From assembly GCF_009017415.1 (NCBI RefSeq), contig NC_092404.1, positions 806,001-870,000 of the forward strand: a stretch of 64,000 nt of DNA. Direction: 5' to 3'. This DNA is from Aspergillus flavus (Eukaryota > Ascomycota > Eurotiomycetes > Eurotiales > Aspergillaceae). The position numbers and the translations under genes were made by a program. The notes under the pieces are model-generated. The model searched no databases, was not told where the DNA came from, and worked only from the letters and a program-made list of their open reading frames with translations. Of the stretch, positions 9,687-21,450 are shown one piece after another (positions within the stretch are counted from its first letter, which is position 1; each line of letters begins with the position of its first letter).

Positions 9687-11271
9687 ATGGATTTCGACGA
9701 TATCAACCTCGACACTGTCGACAATCTGAGACAGGAATGGATCAAGTTGGCTTCCAACTCAAGTGCTGGAATCTGCGAGCTCGCGAATCGCTATCGGCAA
9801 CGAGATGACTGCAAGCTATGTTCCATGCATTGTGGGTCGTTCAACTTTAGCTTCCGTCTTAATTGGGATGATGAGGGAGAGGACTGGTTAATCCGATTTC
9901 CACTTCCTGGAAAATCCATGTTCCTGGACGAGAAGGTCCGTAGAGAGGCGGTCTTGATGAAATACATCGCCAGAGAAACCAAGATTCCTGTGCCGCGCGT
10001 CATCGCTTATAGAATGGGAGATGAGAACCCAACCGGCTTGGGCCCCTATATTATAATGACCTGGATTGACGGCAAGAAGATGTCAGATGTTTTAAGACAA
10101 AACGATCTCCCTGACAAGCATGACACTCTGGATCCCACCATCAACCCCGAGACACTCAAGACGCTGTATGGAGAAATGGCGGAAATTCTGCTTCAGCTCT
10201 GGGGACTCGACTTTGACAAGATCGGCAGCATTAGTGAGGACAGCATGACTGGGAAGCCAGTTGTTGATGGACGACCCTTGACTAGGGAGCTGAACGAGTT
10301 GATACGGACCAGTGGATTGAATGACTGTACACCGCGAAGGATTTACCATACCTCCGTCGATTACATCACTTCGCTTTTAGCCTTGCAGTCAATGCACCTA
10401 GAGCAACAGCGCAATAGTGTGTATGACTCCAAGGACTGTAGAGAGAAATATGCCTGCCGTCAGTTGATGAAAGCCACCGCCCTGAATTTCATCCCCAATG
10501 AAGACTGCGGCCCCTTTAAGCTGTTTTGCGATGATCTGTGCCCTGGAAATGTTCTTGTAGATGACTCGCTTCGGATTGTGGGTGTTCTTGACTGGGAGTT
10601 TAGCTATGCAGCTCCTTCTCAATTTGCGGCAAGCATTCCTTGGTGGTTACTCTTGCGGCGGCCCCATTCACTTCTTAATCAATATGGTCCTGACGCTTTC
10701 TTTGAATCTTTTCTCCCGAAGGCAACTCTATTCTTAGAGGTGCTGGAGGAACGCGAGCAAATTCGGGGTTTGACTGGACATGATTGCCGCCTGTCAGTTC
10801 GGATGCGACAATCCATTGAAGACAAATCTGCATGGTTCACACTTGCATCGCATATGGTTGCTTCCGTTGATCTTCTATACTGGGATTTACTCGACGAATA
10901 TTGCTGGGGACCGAGATCAAGCATAGCACAGAGAGTCCGTGCTATTACAACATCACCAGAAATGCACAAACGACGAGAGGATTTCGTTCATTTAAAAATC
11001 CAACAGCTTCAGGAATACTACAACGAACTTGGGGTGGATAATAATGTGAGCTATGAGCCAGAGCCACCTCTCCAGCCGATAGCTGAGCGTGACCCAGGTC
11101 CAAAGGTATGATGATGCCTTATGCACCCTATCCTATTTTATTAATTACTGATTCTTATTGGCTCAGTATCTGGATGTTGCAAACAGAGGCTTCTTGGAAG
11201 GAGCTCTTGTCGGATTGGCCGTTGGGTTGGGTATCACGATCTGCCTGAGGTGGCATCGGTCGCCCCTCTAG
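9687..11271 (+). CDS. Aminoglycoside-phosphotransferase-fold protein with C-terminal membrane anchor
   Basis: Two exons, 9687-11105 and 11167-11271 (61-bp intron GTATGA...GCTCAG, phase 0), 507 residues. The body is the APH/choline-kinase fold common in fungi: RFPLPGKS and a KYIAxETKIPVPRV stretch in the N-lobe, IIMTWIDGKKMSDVL hinge, catalytic loop FCDDLCPGNVLVD (Asp and Asn kept; His replaced by Cys, as often in this fungal subfamily) and metal-binding VLDWEFSYAAP. Exon 2 adds a hydrophobic tail, EGALVGLAVGLGITICLRW, followed by basic residues, which predicts a tail-anchored or single-pass protein. Small-molecule or protein phosphotransfer is the family role; the true substrate is unknown and many relatives may be inactive. 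It is not evidence of antibiotic resistance. Confidence 0.85.
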
Positions 11272-11395
11272 GGAGATCACACTTCCTGCTTACACAGAAG
11301 CTAACTTTATGCCACCTTGCATAAGACCACTGATTGCTAAGACGTAAACTTGTCAGTACGAAACTTCAAGCGGCATTCAAAGTCTTCAATCTCCC

Positions 11396-11825
11396 TAGCT
11401 GTGAAGTCCGAGGATGATTCTGGATTCCCTTGTCTGCTTCCAAACAGACCGTGCTACGTGAATCCAAGCCGGGGCCGCGCGCTTCTAGACATGCTACAGC
11501 ATCTTGGCCACCTATCAAACGCCAACCGTGATCAGGCCCGGATCAAAACAGAATATAGCCCCGTACAGCATCTGAGGGTGCACCACCGCGAGGTAGATGC
11601 CCCGTAGCGCCGCTGACTTAGCTCCCCACGTGGACCCCACGGTGTCTTTGAAGGCGTTGAGGCTCGTGTCCGCCTTGTTGGACACCTCAGCCTTGTATGC
11701 CTCCATGCTCAGCTGCGAGTCGAGCTCTACCCCATAGTACGTGCCCGTACCCTGGGTAATGCTCCCGAGTTCTATCGAGCGCCCGCTTGCTGGCTGCCGG
11801 GGCGCTGCATAGTGCACTAGCTATG
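11396..11825 (-). mobile_element. Relic of a Tad1-like non-LTR retrotransposon (reverse transcriptase C-terminal part)
   Basis: Minus-strand translation of 11817-11515 gives YYGVELDSQLSMEAYKAEV, then NKADTSLNAFKDTVGSTWG and LRGIYLAVVHPQMLYGA. This matches the conserved block after the RT palm in Tad/I-type LINE ORF2 (YLGVELD..., KADTSLNAL..GSTWG, LRxIYLAVVxPQMLYGA). Similarity then continues in another frame down to about 11400 (VAKMLQHVQKRAAPAW-like), so the copy is frameshifted and truncated at both ends. The region is GC-rich compared with its flanks, so it has not been strongly hit by repeat-induced point mutation. Confidence 0.75.
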
Positions 11826-13307
11826 CTTGCATCGCTTACTAGTCAGGTCCGACTGAACTGCGTTCCCTGAATAGCGCGACCTCAGGGCGGCACTGCTCAC
11901 CTAGTAGACAGAATCAGACCTTCATTTTCCGCGAATTAGAGCCTTTTCGCTTCAAGCCTAGATTACCGGCCAATACCGAATATCGCATACTAGATAGCTA
12001 TAGTTGTACAGGTTATATGTTATTGCGTAGTACTGGTCATGAAGACGCAAGGGTCGGTCTTGACTCGAACGGGTCTTTAACTCCCGGAAAACGAACCTGT
12101 ATCCTGGAAACAAATTCTGATATCGACCATAACATTAAAAGTAAAAAGTAAAGTTTAAAGTTTGTCTCCACTTCAAAGCCCGAAGGGTCGGCGATCGGTG
12201 ATTGCGTCGGGTTACCGACAAGACATCAAGATGAATCTGTCAATACAAGTCCAATGCACACCTCTCTTTACCTCAAGACCGTAGGACTGGACGGGTATAT
12301 AAGCGCTACAGTACACTTGTAGGTTCCCTTATGGTAATATAGTGATTACAATCATTCTCTTGGTTACTTTGCTCCGAATATCTTTGAGCTTGTACTGCCC
12401 GTACCTATTCGAGCCTCATGATCTGTCAGATGCTGTGAGGTCTTTGCGATAAATCACAATTAAAAAGTCTCAGTTACAGAGAATACAGGACACTAGGCAG
12501 ATTATCATAGTTAAATATCCACGTTATATTATAAGGAACCAATTGCTAGACATCGTATGAAACTATATATATATGTGGAACAGCCAGATATTGGGGTACC
12601 TGAATGGGACCGGGACCACACTGTGCAAGCAAGCTTAATTAAAGCTTTGAGCGTTGCCTCTTGACTTAGAGATTAGTTTCTTATTTACACAAAAGTGGAT
12701 TTCCCTATCTTTGGGGTTTAATGATGCTGAGCATGTATCTCCACCTCTAGCTGGATTAAGTACAAGAGAAGTCTACAAACACATGGTCCAAGCGCCCTTC
12801 AGCCACGAGCAAAATAGGTACAAGAGGTGTAGTGACTGGTAAGGGTCGGGCAATACCGCTTTCGCTTTCAGAGTATCTTACGTTTCTGGAGGTGGGCAAT
12901 GAACATGGCTTTAATATAAACCGGTAGATTTTATAGGGAACTTGCCCGTGTATGAGAATCTTAGATCAATACATGATAGGAATTTTGTTGCGGCAAACCA
13001 GCGGCTATTGAAACACATTTTGCTTGAGAACAAGGAAATACGAACTGAAAAAGATCATCACCATGGCGCATTCCCAGCAGTGACTCGTAGAATGTCCGCC
13101 AACTTGGACAACACATGAGATGAAAACAACAAACACAGCGTCCCACGGCGGTGTGTAATAATAATGACAAGGGGAAGAAGAGTAAGTCAACAATGGAATA
13201 CATGACACCAGATTAAAGGGAATACTCCGCCTCCTCTGTAGGTGGGATGCTGGTACGAAAGAGGTATTTGTACAGACGTTTCACATAATGCAAATCCTAA
13301 GAAGCAT
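11826..13307. other. Gene-poor interval
   Basis: About 1.5 kb with no convincing gene. It follows the LINE relic and may contain further decayed repeat, but no protein match is visible. The last few hundred bases are the 3' side of erg6. Confidence 0.5.
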
Positions 13308-14555
13308 TTACTCGGGCTTGCGTCCAACCATCAGGTACATGGGGGTGAAAAGCTTCTTCTCACCACCCGCCACGAGGCAGTCTCCTGCCAACGCCAAGCT
13401 GTCGGCGGTCTTCTGGGTGCCCTTGGGAGCGAGTCCAATAGTTTCCAAAGCACCGACGAAGCGATGAGCGATGCCACGTCCCCACCATGTCATGCGGGCG
13501 ATTGTGAAGAAATCCCAAGGCGAGGTCATGTGCTTGAATGACCCAGCAAGAGGGTAATACCAAGGGATAGCGTCGGGACGGTCAGCCAAATCTTCATTGT
13601 GAAGGACCTCGAAGCCGGCGTTCTTGAAGGCCTGAAGGCCCTCAGACACCTTGACCATGTTGGAGATACCATCTCCCTGCTCGATACCCAGACGGATCTT
13701 GCGGTGCTCGGCGTTATCGTTATCATATTCGTCGGTCATAAGCCACTCGTAAACACCGAACACACCACCGGGCTTCAGCACACGGAAGATCTCCTTATAC
13801 ACACCCTCGAGCTCAGGAGCATGGCATGTAGCCTCGATGGCATAGACAGCGTCGAATGAGTTATCGGGGAAGCTCATTTGCATAAAGTCACCCTTGACGA
13901 AGCTCAGTTTGTCGCTCAATCCCTCGCGCTCAGCATAGCGGGTGGCACGTTGAATCTGGTAATCATTGTTGTTGAATCCGACAATGTTGGCATCGGTGAA
14001 TTTGCAAATCTCGCGCGCGGGACCGCCAACACCGCAGCCGACATCGAGGACCTTCATACCACTCTTGATGCCCATGGTATGAGCCAGATAGTGTTCATGA
14101 CGGGCAATGGCTTGGTAAAAGGGCTCGCCCTGGGCAAAGCGGCAGAAATGGAAAGATGTACCCCATCCGTATTCATACAAATCGGTCGCCAGGTTGTAGT
14201 AACTGAAGGGTGTTAGAACAAAAACCAGTGGTATGAAGCTGGGTTGGGATTACATACTGTCTGGTCAAGGTAGCATATTCCGCACGGCGGGCCTGTTTAT
14301 ATAGTTAGACCACATGTAGACAAGGTGTACATTTCGAGTATTCCATACCGCGCGAATCTCCTCAGTCTCCTCGGCGGCATCCTTGTTGTCCCAGTGCTTG
14401 AAGTATTCATCAACAGCAGCCTTCTGCGCAGCGGCGTCCTTTCCTCCAAGCATGGCGGCGAAGCCTCCCTGGGCCTGGGACGACTTTCCATGAAGGACGC
14501 GGTTGAATTCAGCGTCACGAGTATGATTCTCTTGTTCCAAAGTAGCGGGAGCCAT
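13308..14555 (-). CDS. erg6: Sterol 24-C-methyltransferase
   Basis: Three exons (14555-14349, 14292-14258, 14202-13308), introns of 56 and 55 bp, phases consistent, 378 residues, close to yeast Erg6 (383). The enzyme transfers a methyl group from SAM to C-24 of zymosterol-type sterols in ergosterol synthesis at the ER and lipid droplets. Visible signatures: the sterol-binding Region I YEYGWGTSFHFCRF, SAM motif I VLDVGCGVGGPAREI, YAIEATCHAPELEGVYKEIFRVLKPGG and FGVYEWLMTDEYD. The C-terminus ends near LMVGRKPE. I use MAPATLEQEN as the start; a Met four codons upstream is possible. Expected to be a constitutively expressed housekeeping gene. Aspergilli may carry more than one erg6 paralogue, so this may be one of two. 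Confidence 0.95.
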
Positions 14556-15344
14556 GGTTATAAGCAATTGGTGTTGAAGCCTTCAAAAAGGGGTGAAGTG
14601 GTGGAAGACAAGAATTCAGCAGGACAGCAATGATGGAGCGGGAAACTTCTGAGTGATTTATACCCACGAAGTAAAAAAAAGGAAGGAAGAAGCCAAGTAG
14701 CCGGATAGGCAACAGAAAAAGAGAGACAGGAATGAGAGAAGAAGAGGTCAAAAATAGAGCAGCAAAATAAATTCAAACAGCAACAAGATCGACGGAAAGA
14801 AAGGAGGCGGAATTGCGACGATTTGACACTTCCCCTGCCAATCAGCTGGCCAGCCAACCAAGCAGCAGCAGGCTAGACCGAAAGGGGCCATCCGGGGTTC
14901 TGGCCCTGGCGCCGGAAGGACGTTATTCCGTCATAGCGTTAAACCCCTTCAGGCAGTCACATGGGAGAAACCATCGTATTCCGCGTATTCGATGGAGATG
15001 GAGATTAAAGTCCACATTGATTTGATGTTACGAGCTCCTGGTGGACCCTTAACAATGTTCGTCTAGACACTTAATCTTCAATAATAGATTCTTATCGATG
15101 AAGAGCCCCCCACATGTGCATTTACCTCCAAATCTTTCAACTTCTCGGCTTCCGCGGACGTATCACGTGGGGTTCTACCGTTATGTCAGCACATTAGCCA
15201 CTAAGCCACACCGCCCAGCCACAGTATGAACAAACGCTGCTATCGATAATCATCATTCTTTTGCCGGTCATTGAACGCCACCAACTCATCACATCTTCCT
15301 TGCTCTGGCCCGCGCCATCTGAGCTAGGATAACAACACATCAAT
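14556..15344. promoter_or_regulatory. Divergent promoter region of erg6 and slt11
   Basis: 789-bp gap between divergent starts. It contains pyrimidine/purine-biased tracts just upstream of erg6 (14640-14780), typical of strong fungal housekeeping promoters. No further gene seen. Confidence 0.5.
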
Positions 15345-16568
15345 ATGCCTCCCCCGCAGATCAAACAAGACTTGAACCGGTCAGGATGGGAGACAACCGA
15401 TTTTCCTTCGGTATGCGAAACCTGCCTGCCCGATAACCCGTACGTCCAGATGCTGAAAGAGGACTACGGCGCAGAATGCAAAATCGTAAGTCGGTTCCGT
15501 GTGTAGATTAGGTCTACCATATTCTCAATCTTGTCCTGCTAACTCAATGAAAAGTGCACTCGCCCGTTCACCATATTCCGCTGGAAGGCGGACCGCACGG
15601 CACGCACCAAGAGAACCGCGATCTGCTTAACCTGCGCACGTCTTAAGAATTGTTGCCAGTGCTGCATGCTCGATTTGTCATTCGGCCTGCCAATTGTCGT
15701 CCGTGATGCTGCGCTGAAGATGGTTGCCCCGGGTCCCGAAAGCACAATCAACCGTGAATACTATGCGCAGGAGCACGAGAAGGAAATCGAAGAAGGGCGC
15801 GGTGCGGTCGAAGCGTATGAGAAAACAGATGAAAAAGCGCGTGAGCTTCTCAGGAGATTAGCAAACAGCGAACCCTATTATAGAAAGCCCCGTCAAATCG
15901 AGGCTCCCCAGGATGAGGAGAGTGAGAAACCGTCGACAGACGCGCCGGTGGTACATAGCCGTTACGGCAATGGCCCAGGACCTATCCGCACGACTGAGAG
16001 CCGTAGGGGTACGCCTTTGCCTGGAAGAGGACGCGGAAATATGCGCGGTGGTCGTGGAGGCCGCCCGTTCCCCGGCACGGCTCAACTGCCGCCCTCCCAA
16101 GAAGATATTCTCCCGCCCGCGGATCCCAATGTTACGTCCCTCTTTGTCACTGGTGTTGAGGATGACCTTCCCGAGCATACTCTGCGTACCTTTTTCTCGC
16201 AGTTTGGTCAGCTGCGGTCGTTGGTCTGTTCTCATCGCGCCCATTCGGCGTTTATTAACTTTGCTACTCGCGAAGGTGCCGAGGCAGCTGCCAAGCACTG
16301 CCAGGGTAAGGCTGTCATCCAAGGTTGTCCGTTGCGGATTCGTTGGGGAAAGCCTAAGCCGTTGGATAACATGGACCGCGAAGAGCGTATGAAGTACGCG
16401 CGTGAAGGCCGCTCGTCCGCGACGACGGCGAGAGCCTCAGGCTCAGGTAACAAAGCGATTACCGCTGCTGGCGCGGATCTCGGTAAACAGGAAAAACCCC
16501 GGAGTTACGCTGTCGCTCCGCCCCCTGGTAGTGGTGAGGTTCAATATACCAGCTTGTCTGGTGATTAA
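15345..16568 (+). CDS. slt11: Pre-mRNA splicing factor Slt11/Ecm2/RBM22-like
   Basis: Two exons, 15345-15485 and 15555-16568 (69-bp intron GTAAGT...AAAAG), 384 residues. The N-terminus [16 protein letters not shown] and the Cys-rich segment ([33 protein letters not shown]) form the zinc-binding domain of the Ecm2/RBM22 family. The middle holds RG-rich sequence ([16 protein letters not shown]), followed by one [48 protein letters not shown]. These proteins sit in the activated spliceosome and contact U6 snRNA and the intron near the catalytic centre. The length and order match Aspergillus Slt11. Nuclear housekeeping gene, divergent from erg6. Confidence 0.93.
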
Positions 16569-16805
16569 GCACGTTGACATGTCCATTACTTCTCTTCATA
16601 TTGTTCTTAGGAATCAGGAGGCATTACTTGTATGTTCAAAGCAGGCGTTGTTATGTGTGTCTATTTCTCTTGTTACATTTATATCTTCAATCGAAATACC
16701 CCAAAAGACGCCGAAGGAGAGAAAAGTTGGGTATACTATAATACAATGCAAAAATGCTGGTGTTATCATGTCCATCCTTCGTAGGAAGTTTCCACTCAGT
16801 GACAC

Positions 16806-17284
16806 TTATGCCGAACAAGCCTTGTGAATCTTGATGTCCTTGCCCGCATGCTTAATCGAATCATTGTCACCACGCTCGATATCATCGTGAATGCGAAGTT
16901 CTAGAGAGCCCCGAGGGTTAGCCTCCATCTATATTCGACACATGCAAACCACTGCGCGATTAGTGAAAACCAACGTACCCCACTTTGCGGCTTCATCGCC
17001 CTCAAGTTTGACTCCTTGCACAATGTTGTGCTTCAAGATGCTTGCCACTTCGATGGCATGGTTGATCTGCATGGGTGTATCGATGCCTACGCGCTTATGT
17101 TCGTCGAATTGACGGCGTGCCTCTTGACGAGCGGCGAGGAGTACACGAGTGTCCTCTATGAGAGGGATAATCAGCCCTGAAAAGTGTTATCACATGAAGT
17201 AGAGTACTGACCATGGAAGGCAATGCGGGTAGCGCGGAGAATCTGACGGTAGGCGCCGCGTGCTGACAGGGCTGGAGCAGTCAT
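16806..17284 (-). CDS. mzm1: Mzm1-like LYR protein, complex III assembly
   Basis: Three exons: 17284-17212, 17155-16979, 16900-16806; introns 56 and 78 bp; 114 residues. A shorter first intron ending at 17177 is also possible in frame, but the acceptor at 17156 gives [18 protein letters not shown], which fits the family better. The N-terminus [13 protein letters not shown] carries the LYR-type motif; further on come [21 protein letters not shown] and [16 protein letters not shown], diagnostic of Mzm1/LYRM7. Mzm1 is a mitochondrial matrix chaperone that stabilises the Rieske iron-sulfur protein before insertion into complex III. Divergent from zuotin. Confidence 0.9.
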
Positions 17285-17774
17285 TTTGTTGTTTATAAAG
17301 GATTATGAGTCGGAGGCTGTTCGAAGAAAGAATTTAATCGTCTTATATAGTTCTCTCCGTGCCAAATCCCGGGCTTTGCGGCGATTGTAGTCTCGATTCG
17401 AGAATTTGGCGACGAAGAAATTGGGTCGATGCGGCAACACAGATAGTCAACCGAGGTGATAAAGGCGAGGTTCTTTTATAGTTGAAAGCCAAAGTCGACA
17501 AATAATATCACAAATCTGGAATAAAAAGTTGTGAAGAGGAGATAAATATTCGTTCCTGGCCTTGTCAATCCATTGCCTTCGATGACCTCCGAAACACCCG
17601 CCGCCTGATTGGCAGTCCCGAACGCGGGAAGTCGGGGCAGAAAAAAATAAAAACCGGACTCTCAATTTTCTGCCATCAGCCCCCCATTCTTATCGCTAGC
17701 ACACAACATTGGGTATCCTTCCCTCCTACTTTCCCCGAAGCACATTCAAAGACAATTGCTTCGATTTAGACAAA
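17285..17774. promoter_or_regulatory. Shared promoter of mzm1 and zuotin
   Basis: 490 bp between divergent starts. No coding signal is seen. Confidence 0.5.
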
Positions 17775-19273
17775 ATGACTACTGTTCAAGTTGTCAACGT
17801 CTCTTTGCCCGCCCTTTCTGAGGGCTGGTCCGCCGAGAAGGACTTCAAGGCCGTTGGCACTCTCTCTGCTGCTACCCAGAGGAACTTGGAGCCTGTTGGC
17901 CCTCACTTCTTGGCCCACGCTCGTAGAGTATGTACTCATTCCATCAAATGCGGTGGTGGGGTTCCTGGCGGATCTCACGATCAGGTCTTGATATATCGCA
18001 TCGGTGCTAACAACCCTCTAGAAGCGTCACCACCGCACTTTCTCTGAGGATGAGAGAATTCAGGCCCAGCAGAATGTCAAGAAGACTGAAGAGGAGGAAG
18101 ATGACGAAATCTCCGAGGACGAAGACCCCATGATGCTGTCTCGGGACGCTAAGGACTGGAAGGTATGTGCAACGGCCTCGTTACGTATGTAATTTCAAAG
18201 CTTAAAAGATGCTAACATCTCTTTCACAGAACCAAGATCACTACGCCGTCCTTGGTATTACCAAGTACCGTTGGCGCGCCACCCCCGAGCAGATCAAGCG
18301 TGCCCACCGCAAGAAGGTTCTCCGCCACCACCCCGACAAGAAGGCCGCCCTGGGTGACCGTGACGAGAACGACAGTTTCTTCAAGTGTATCCAGAAGGCC
18401 CACGAAATTCTCTCGGACCCCGTCAAGCGTCGTCAGTTTGACTCCGTCGATGAAGCTGCTGACGTTGAGCCTCCCACCAAGAAGGAGGCTGCCAAAGGTA
18501 ACTTCTACAAGCTGTGGAACCGTGTCTTCGAGTCCGAGGGTCGTTTCTCCAAGATCCAGCCCGTTCCCAAGCTGGGTGATGACAACAGCACCTTCGAGGA
18601 GGTCGACAACTTTTACAACTTCTGGTATAACTTCGACAGCTGGCGTACATTTGAATACCTCGACGAGGATGTGCCCGATGATGGCGAAAGCCGTGACCAG
18701 AAGCGTCAAACCGAGAAGAAGAACGCCAACGCTCGCCGCAAGCGTAAGGTTGAGGACACTGCTCGTCTCCGTAAGCTCGTAGACGACTGTGCTGCTCAGG
18801 ATGAGCGTATTAAGAAGTTCCGTAAGGCTGCTCGTGCCGACAAGGACAAGAAGCGTCTCGAGAAGGAAGCCGAGGCTAAGCGTCTGGCTGAGGAGAAGGA
18901 GAAGGCTCGTCTGGAAGAGGAGCAGCGCAAGAAGGATGCTGAGGAGGCCGCCAAGGCTGAACGTGAGAAGAACAAGAAGGCCAAGGAGGCCGCTAAGAAC
19001 GCTACCAAGAAGAACAAGCGTGTTGTTAAGGGCTCCGTCAAGGAGGTCAACTACTTCGCTGATGGCGAGGCTTCTGCTTCTCAGGTCGACTCCGTCCTGA
19101 CCGACGTTGAGCTTATCATGAGCAAGATTGATGCCGAGGAGCTTGCCGGTCTGGCTGAGCGTCTTACTGCTGCCGGCAAGGATGCTGCTGCCGTCAAGAA
19201 CGTTTACGCTGAGGAGTCCAAGAGGCTGGTTGGTGCCGGTAAGCTCAAGGAGGGCGAGACCAAGAACTTCTAG
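17775..19273 (+). CDS. zuo1: Zuotin, ribosome-associated J-protein
   Basis: Three exons (17775-17927, 18022-18162, 18230-19273), phases all zero, 445 residues. Domain order: a short N-terminal segment (ARRKRHHRTFSEDER), an acidic stretch (EEEEDDEISEDEDPMMLS), a J domain with HYAVLGITKYRWRATPEQIK and the HPD motif in VLRHHPDKK, the zuotin homology region (FYKLWNRVFESEGRFS, FYNFWYNFDSWRTFEY), and a long Lys/Glu/Ala-rich charged helix that binds ribosomes. Zuotin pairs with Ssz1 and activates Ssb Hsp70 on nascent chains at the tunnel exit. Strong codon bias, seen as a long antisense open frame, fits high expression. Confidence 0.95.
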
Positions 19274-19773
19274 AGTACTCATCTAGAAGGTACGACTTTG
19301 TTATGAACATAATGCGTCTCTAGTACACGGTTCTTTGCTAGAGATGCTTGTCAAGCGATATGGGGTATAGCTATAAAACGCATGATTACGATCTATAGAT
19401 AGATAGATTTGGTTCTCAAAAGACTAATGGAGGCAACGATTTTGATGCATCTTATACTTTGATTCCAGCTAGCGATTATACAATGTTATAGACCTATCAG
19501 GTGGCCTACATCTGACCAGTAGGACACTTCACACAAGTAATAGACATGGTAACTTTCTTTGTCCTTTCGATAACCACCCCTGAACCTCCTCAAGAGCATC
19601 CTATATATTCTATACCAACAAGACTAACCATCTTAATCTAACCCCTACCTAACCACATTATACTCATCACAGACTTGCATACTATTCATTAACCTAATAG
19701 CTCGTATAAAAAATAAAAGTAGTACACTAAGTTCTAACATAAACATCACATCAAGGAACCAACTCCTCACAAC
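19274..19773. other. Intergenic between convergent zuotin and permease genes
   Basis: AT-rich 3' flanks; no gene seen. A short GATA-type run (GATAGATAGAT) lies near 19395. Confidence 0.5.
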
Positions 19774-21450
19774 TCACGACCAAATCAAAGATATCTTGCT
19801 CCAGACAACATTCGGCCTCACGTTCCTTTCCCTCTTCATAGCCTCCAACCTAGCCCACGTCTCCGCCTCAGCATCAACCTCCTCAACACCAGATCTCAAA
19901 TCCACATCCTCAGGCCTATAAACCCATGGATCCTTCCTTCCAACCGTCAACCTATGCCCAAAATAAATAGCCAAGAAAAGCGGAATCCCAAGATACGCCG
20001 TCAAAAACCCACTCGCCGAAAACCGCCCTGGAAAGAAAACCGTAAACCCATTACACAACAACAGCGCCGCAAAAACAAACAGACAAATCCAAGCCGCGAG
20101 CGGCTGGATATTCGAACGATAGGGCATGACGATACCCTGGGCGTTGCAGGCCTTCCGGAACCGGAGGAAGATGAGACAGCATGTAAGCCAGGATGTGTAT
20201 CCTGATGTGTTGGTGAGACAGACGAACCAGTTGAAGACTTCGCCTGCCTGAGAACCGGCGTTGAGGTAGGCTAGGAGGGTGAAGCAGCTACTTCCTAGGA
20301 CGGCGTAGATGGGTAGACCGTAGTTGGTGCACCGGGCGAAGATCTTGGGTGCGCTGCCTGCGACGGCGAGGGAGTAGAGCGCTCGGCTGGACATGTATAG
20401 GTAGGCGTTACCGGCGGACCAGGCGCTAGTGAGGATGCAAGCGTTGATGATGGATGGGAGGGCGGTTATGCCTGCGTTGCGGATAGCAATGACCCATGGG
20501 GAGGCGTTGGCGTCGCCGGTGTTGGATGTCAGGCCTTTGGCGTTTGAAGGACAGGTCACGCCCATGGAGAGGGTGCCCAGGATGTAGAAGACGACAAGTC
20601 GACCGAAGTAGCGGCGGGATGCTTTGGGGAGGTTCTTGCGTGGGCTTCGCATTTCTCCACCCGTGAATACCATCAGCTCGGGGCCGAAGAAGAAGGAAAA
20701 GCCGGACCAGACCCAGACGTAGAGGAAGGAGGTGAAGCGGCCGCCGTTCCCAGGGACTATGTAGGCGTTTGTTGCGCCGGGGTCATTCCAATATCGGAAT
20801 CCGAGTCGGTCGTGAGTGGGTGCTCCACCGAGCATGATGATGAGGGATAAGATGATCATCCCGATTATCATGATTACTTTGATGCCTGCAAACCAGAATT
20901 CGGCTTCTGCGTAGACACCTACTGGACAGAGGTTGAGACCTACGATGACGACCAGAAGGACGGTGACCCATAAGGCGATATGAACGTTGTTTGGCCAGTA
21001 GTTGATGACAAGGCTGGCAGCCGTGATCTCGTAGGCGACGATGATACCAAACGAGTAGAAATAGAGCCAGCCTAAGGCAAAGCCGAGGGATGGCGAGACG
21101 TAGCGGCTACAGTAGTATGCAATTGACGACCCGGGGATGGGAAGGTACGTGCTCATTTCAATCACTGCAGTGAAAACACCGTAGACAAGGAGGGACATAA
21201 GTCCATAGGCAAGGAGAAGGAAGCCTGGTCCTCCGATTGCAAGCGCCTGGCCAGCACCAACGAAGAAGCCCGTGCCAATGGCACCGCCAATGGCCATCAT
21301 TTGAGCATGCCGAGACTTGATGTTTCTTTTTACTCCAGCCCGCTCAATATACTGGCCAGCCGAGCAACTTTCGACCTTTCCGAGATCAAGGGCCTCTTTC
21401 TTCCCAATAATATTCTCATCAGAGTGTGGTGGACCAGTGGTCTCAGCCAT
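19774..21450 (-). CDS. Amino acid permease, AAT/YAT family
   Basis: Single exon, 558 residues. It has a hydrophilic N-terminus, then a 12-helix APC-superfamily core. The first helix carries HAQMMAIGGAIGTGFFVGAG, the family fingerprint that unwinds to hold the amino group of the substrate. Other family marks are EMSTYLPIPGSSIAYYCSRYVSPSLGFALGW, GEMRSPRKNLPKASRR and NTSGYTSWLTCC. It resembles fungal Gap1/Put4/Agp-type plasma-membrane amino acid-proton symporters; the exact substrate cannot be read from sequence. It points away from the monooxygenase gene and shares a promoter gap of 609 bp with it, so it could serve the same metabolism, but this is only context. Confidence 0.9.
   Translation of the reverse strand: MAETTGPPHSDENIIGKKEALDLGKVESCSAGQYIERAGVKRNIKSRHAQMMAIGGAIGTGFFVGAGQALAIGGPGFLLLAYGLMSLLVYGVFTAVIEMSTYLPIPGSSIAYYCSRYVSPSLGFALGWLYFYSFGIIVAYEITAASLVINYWPNNVHIALWVTVLLVVIVGLNLCPVGVYAEAEFWFAGIKVIMIIGMIILSLIIMLGGAPTHDRLGFRYWNDPGATNAYIVPGNGGRFTSFLYVWVWSGFSFFFGPELMVFTGGEMRSPRKNLPKASRRYFGRLVVFYILGTLSMGVTCPSNAKGLTSNTGDANASPWVIAIRNAGITALPSIINACILTSAWSAGNAYLYMSSRALYSLAVAGSAPKIFARCTNYGLPIYAVLGSSCFTLLAYLNAGSQAGEVFNWFVCLTNTSGYTSWLTCCLIFLRFRKACNAQGIVMPYRSNIQPLAAWICLFVFAALLLCNGFTVFFPGRFSASGFLTAYLGIPLFLAIYFGHRLTVGRKDPWVYRPEDVDLRSGVEEVDAEAETWARLEAMKRERNVRPNVVWSKISLIWS

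Noticed and set aside
9687..11271. Antibiotic-resistance gene
   Set aside because: The APH fold is very common in fungi for other substrates; nothing here points to aminoglycosides.
18224..19282. 352-codon open frame antisense to zuotin
   Set aside because: Leu-rich shadow caused by strong codon bias on the sense strand, where the J domain and charged region are clear.
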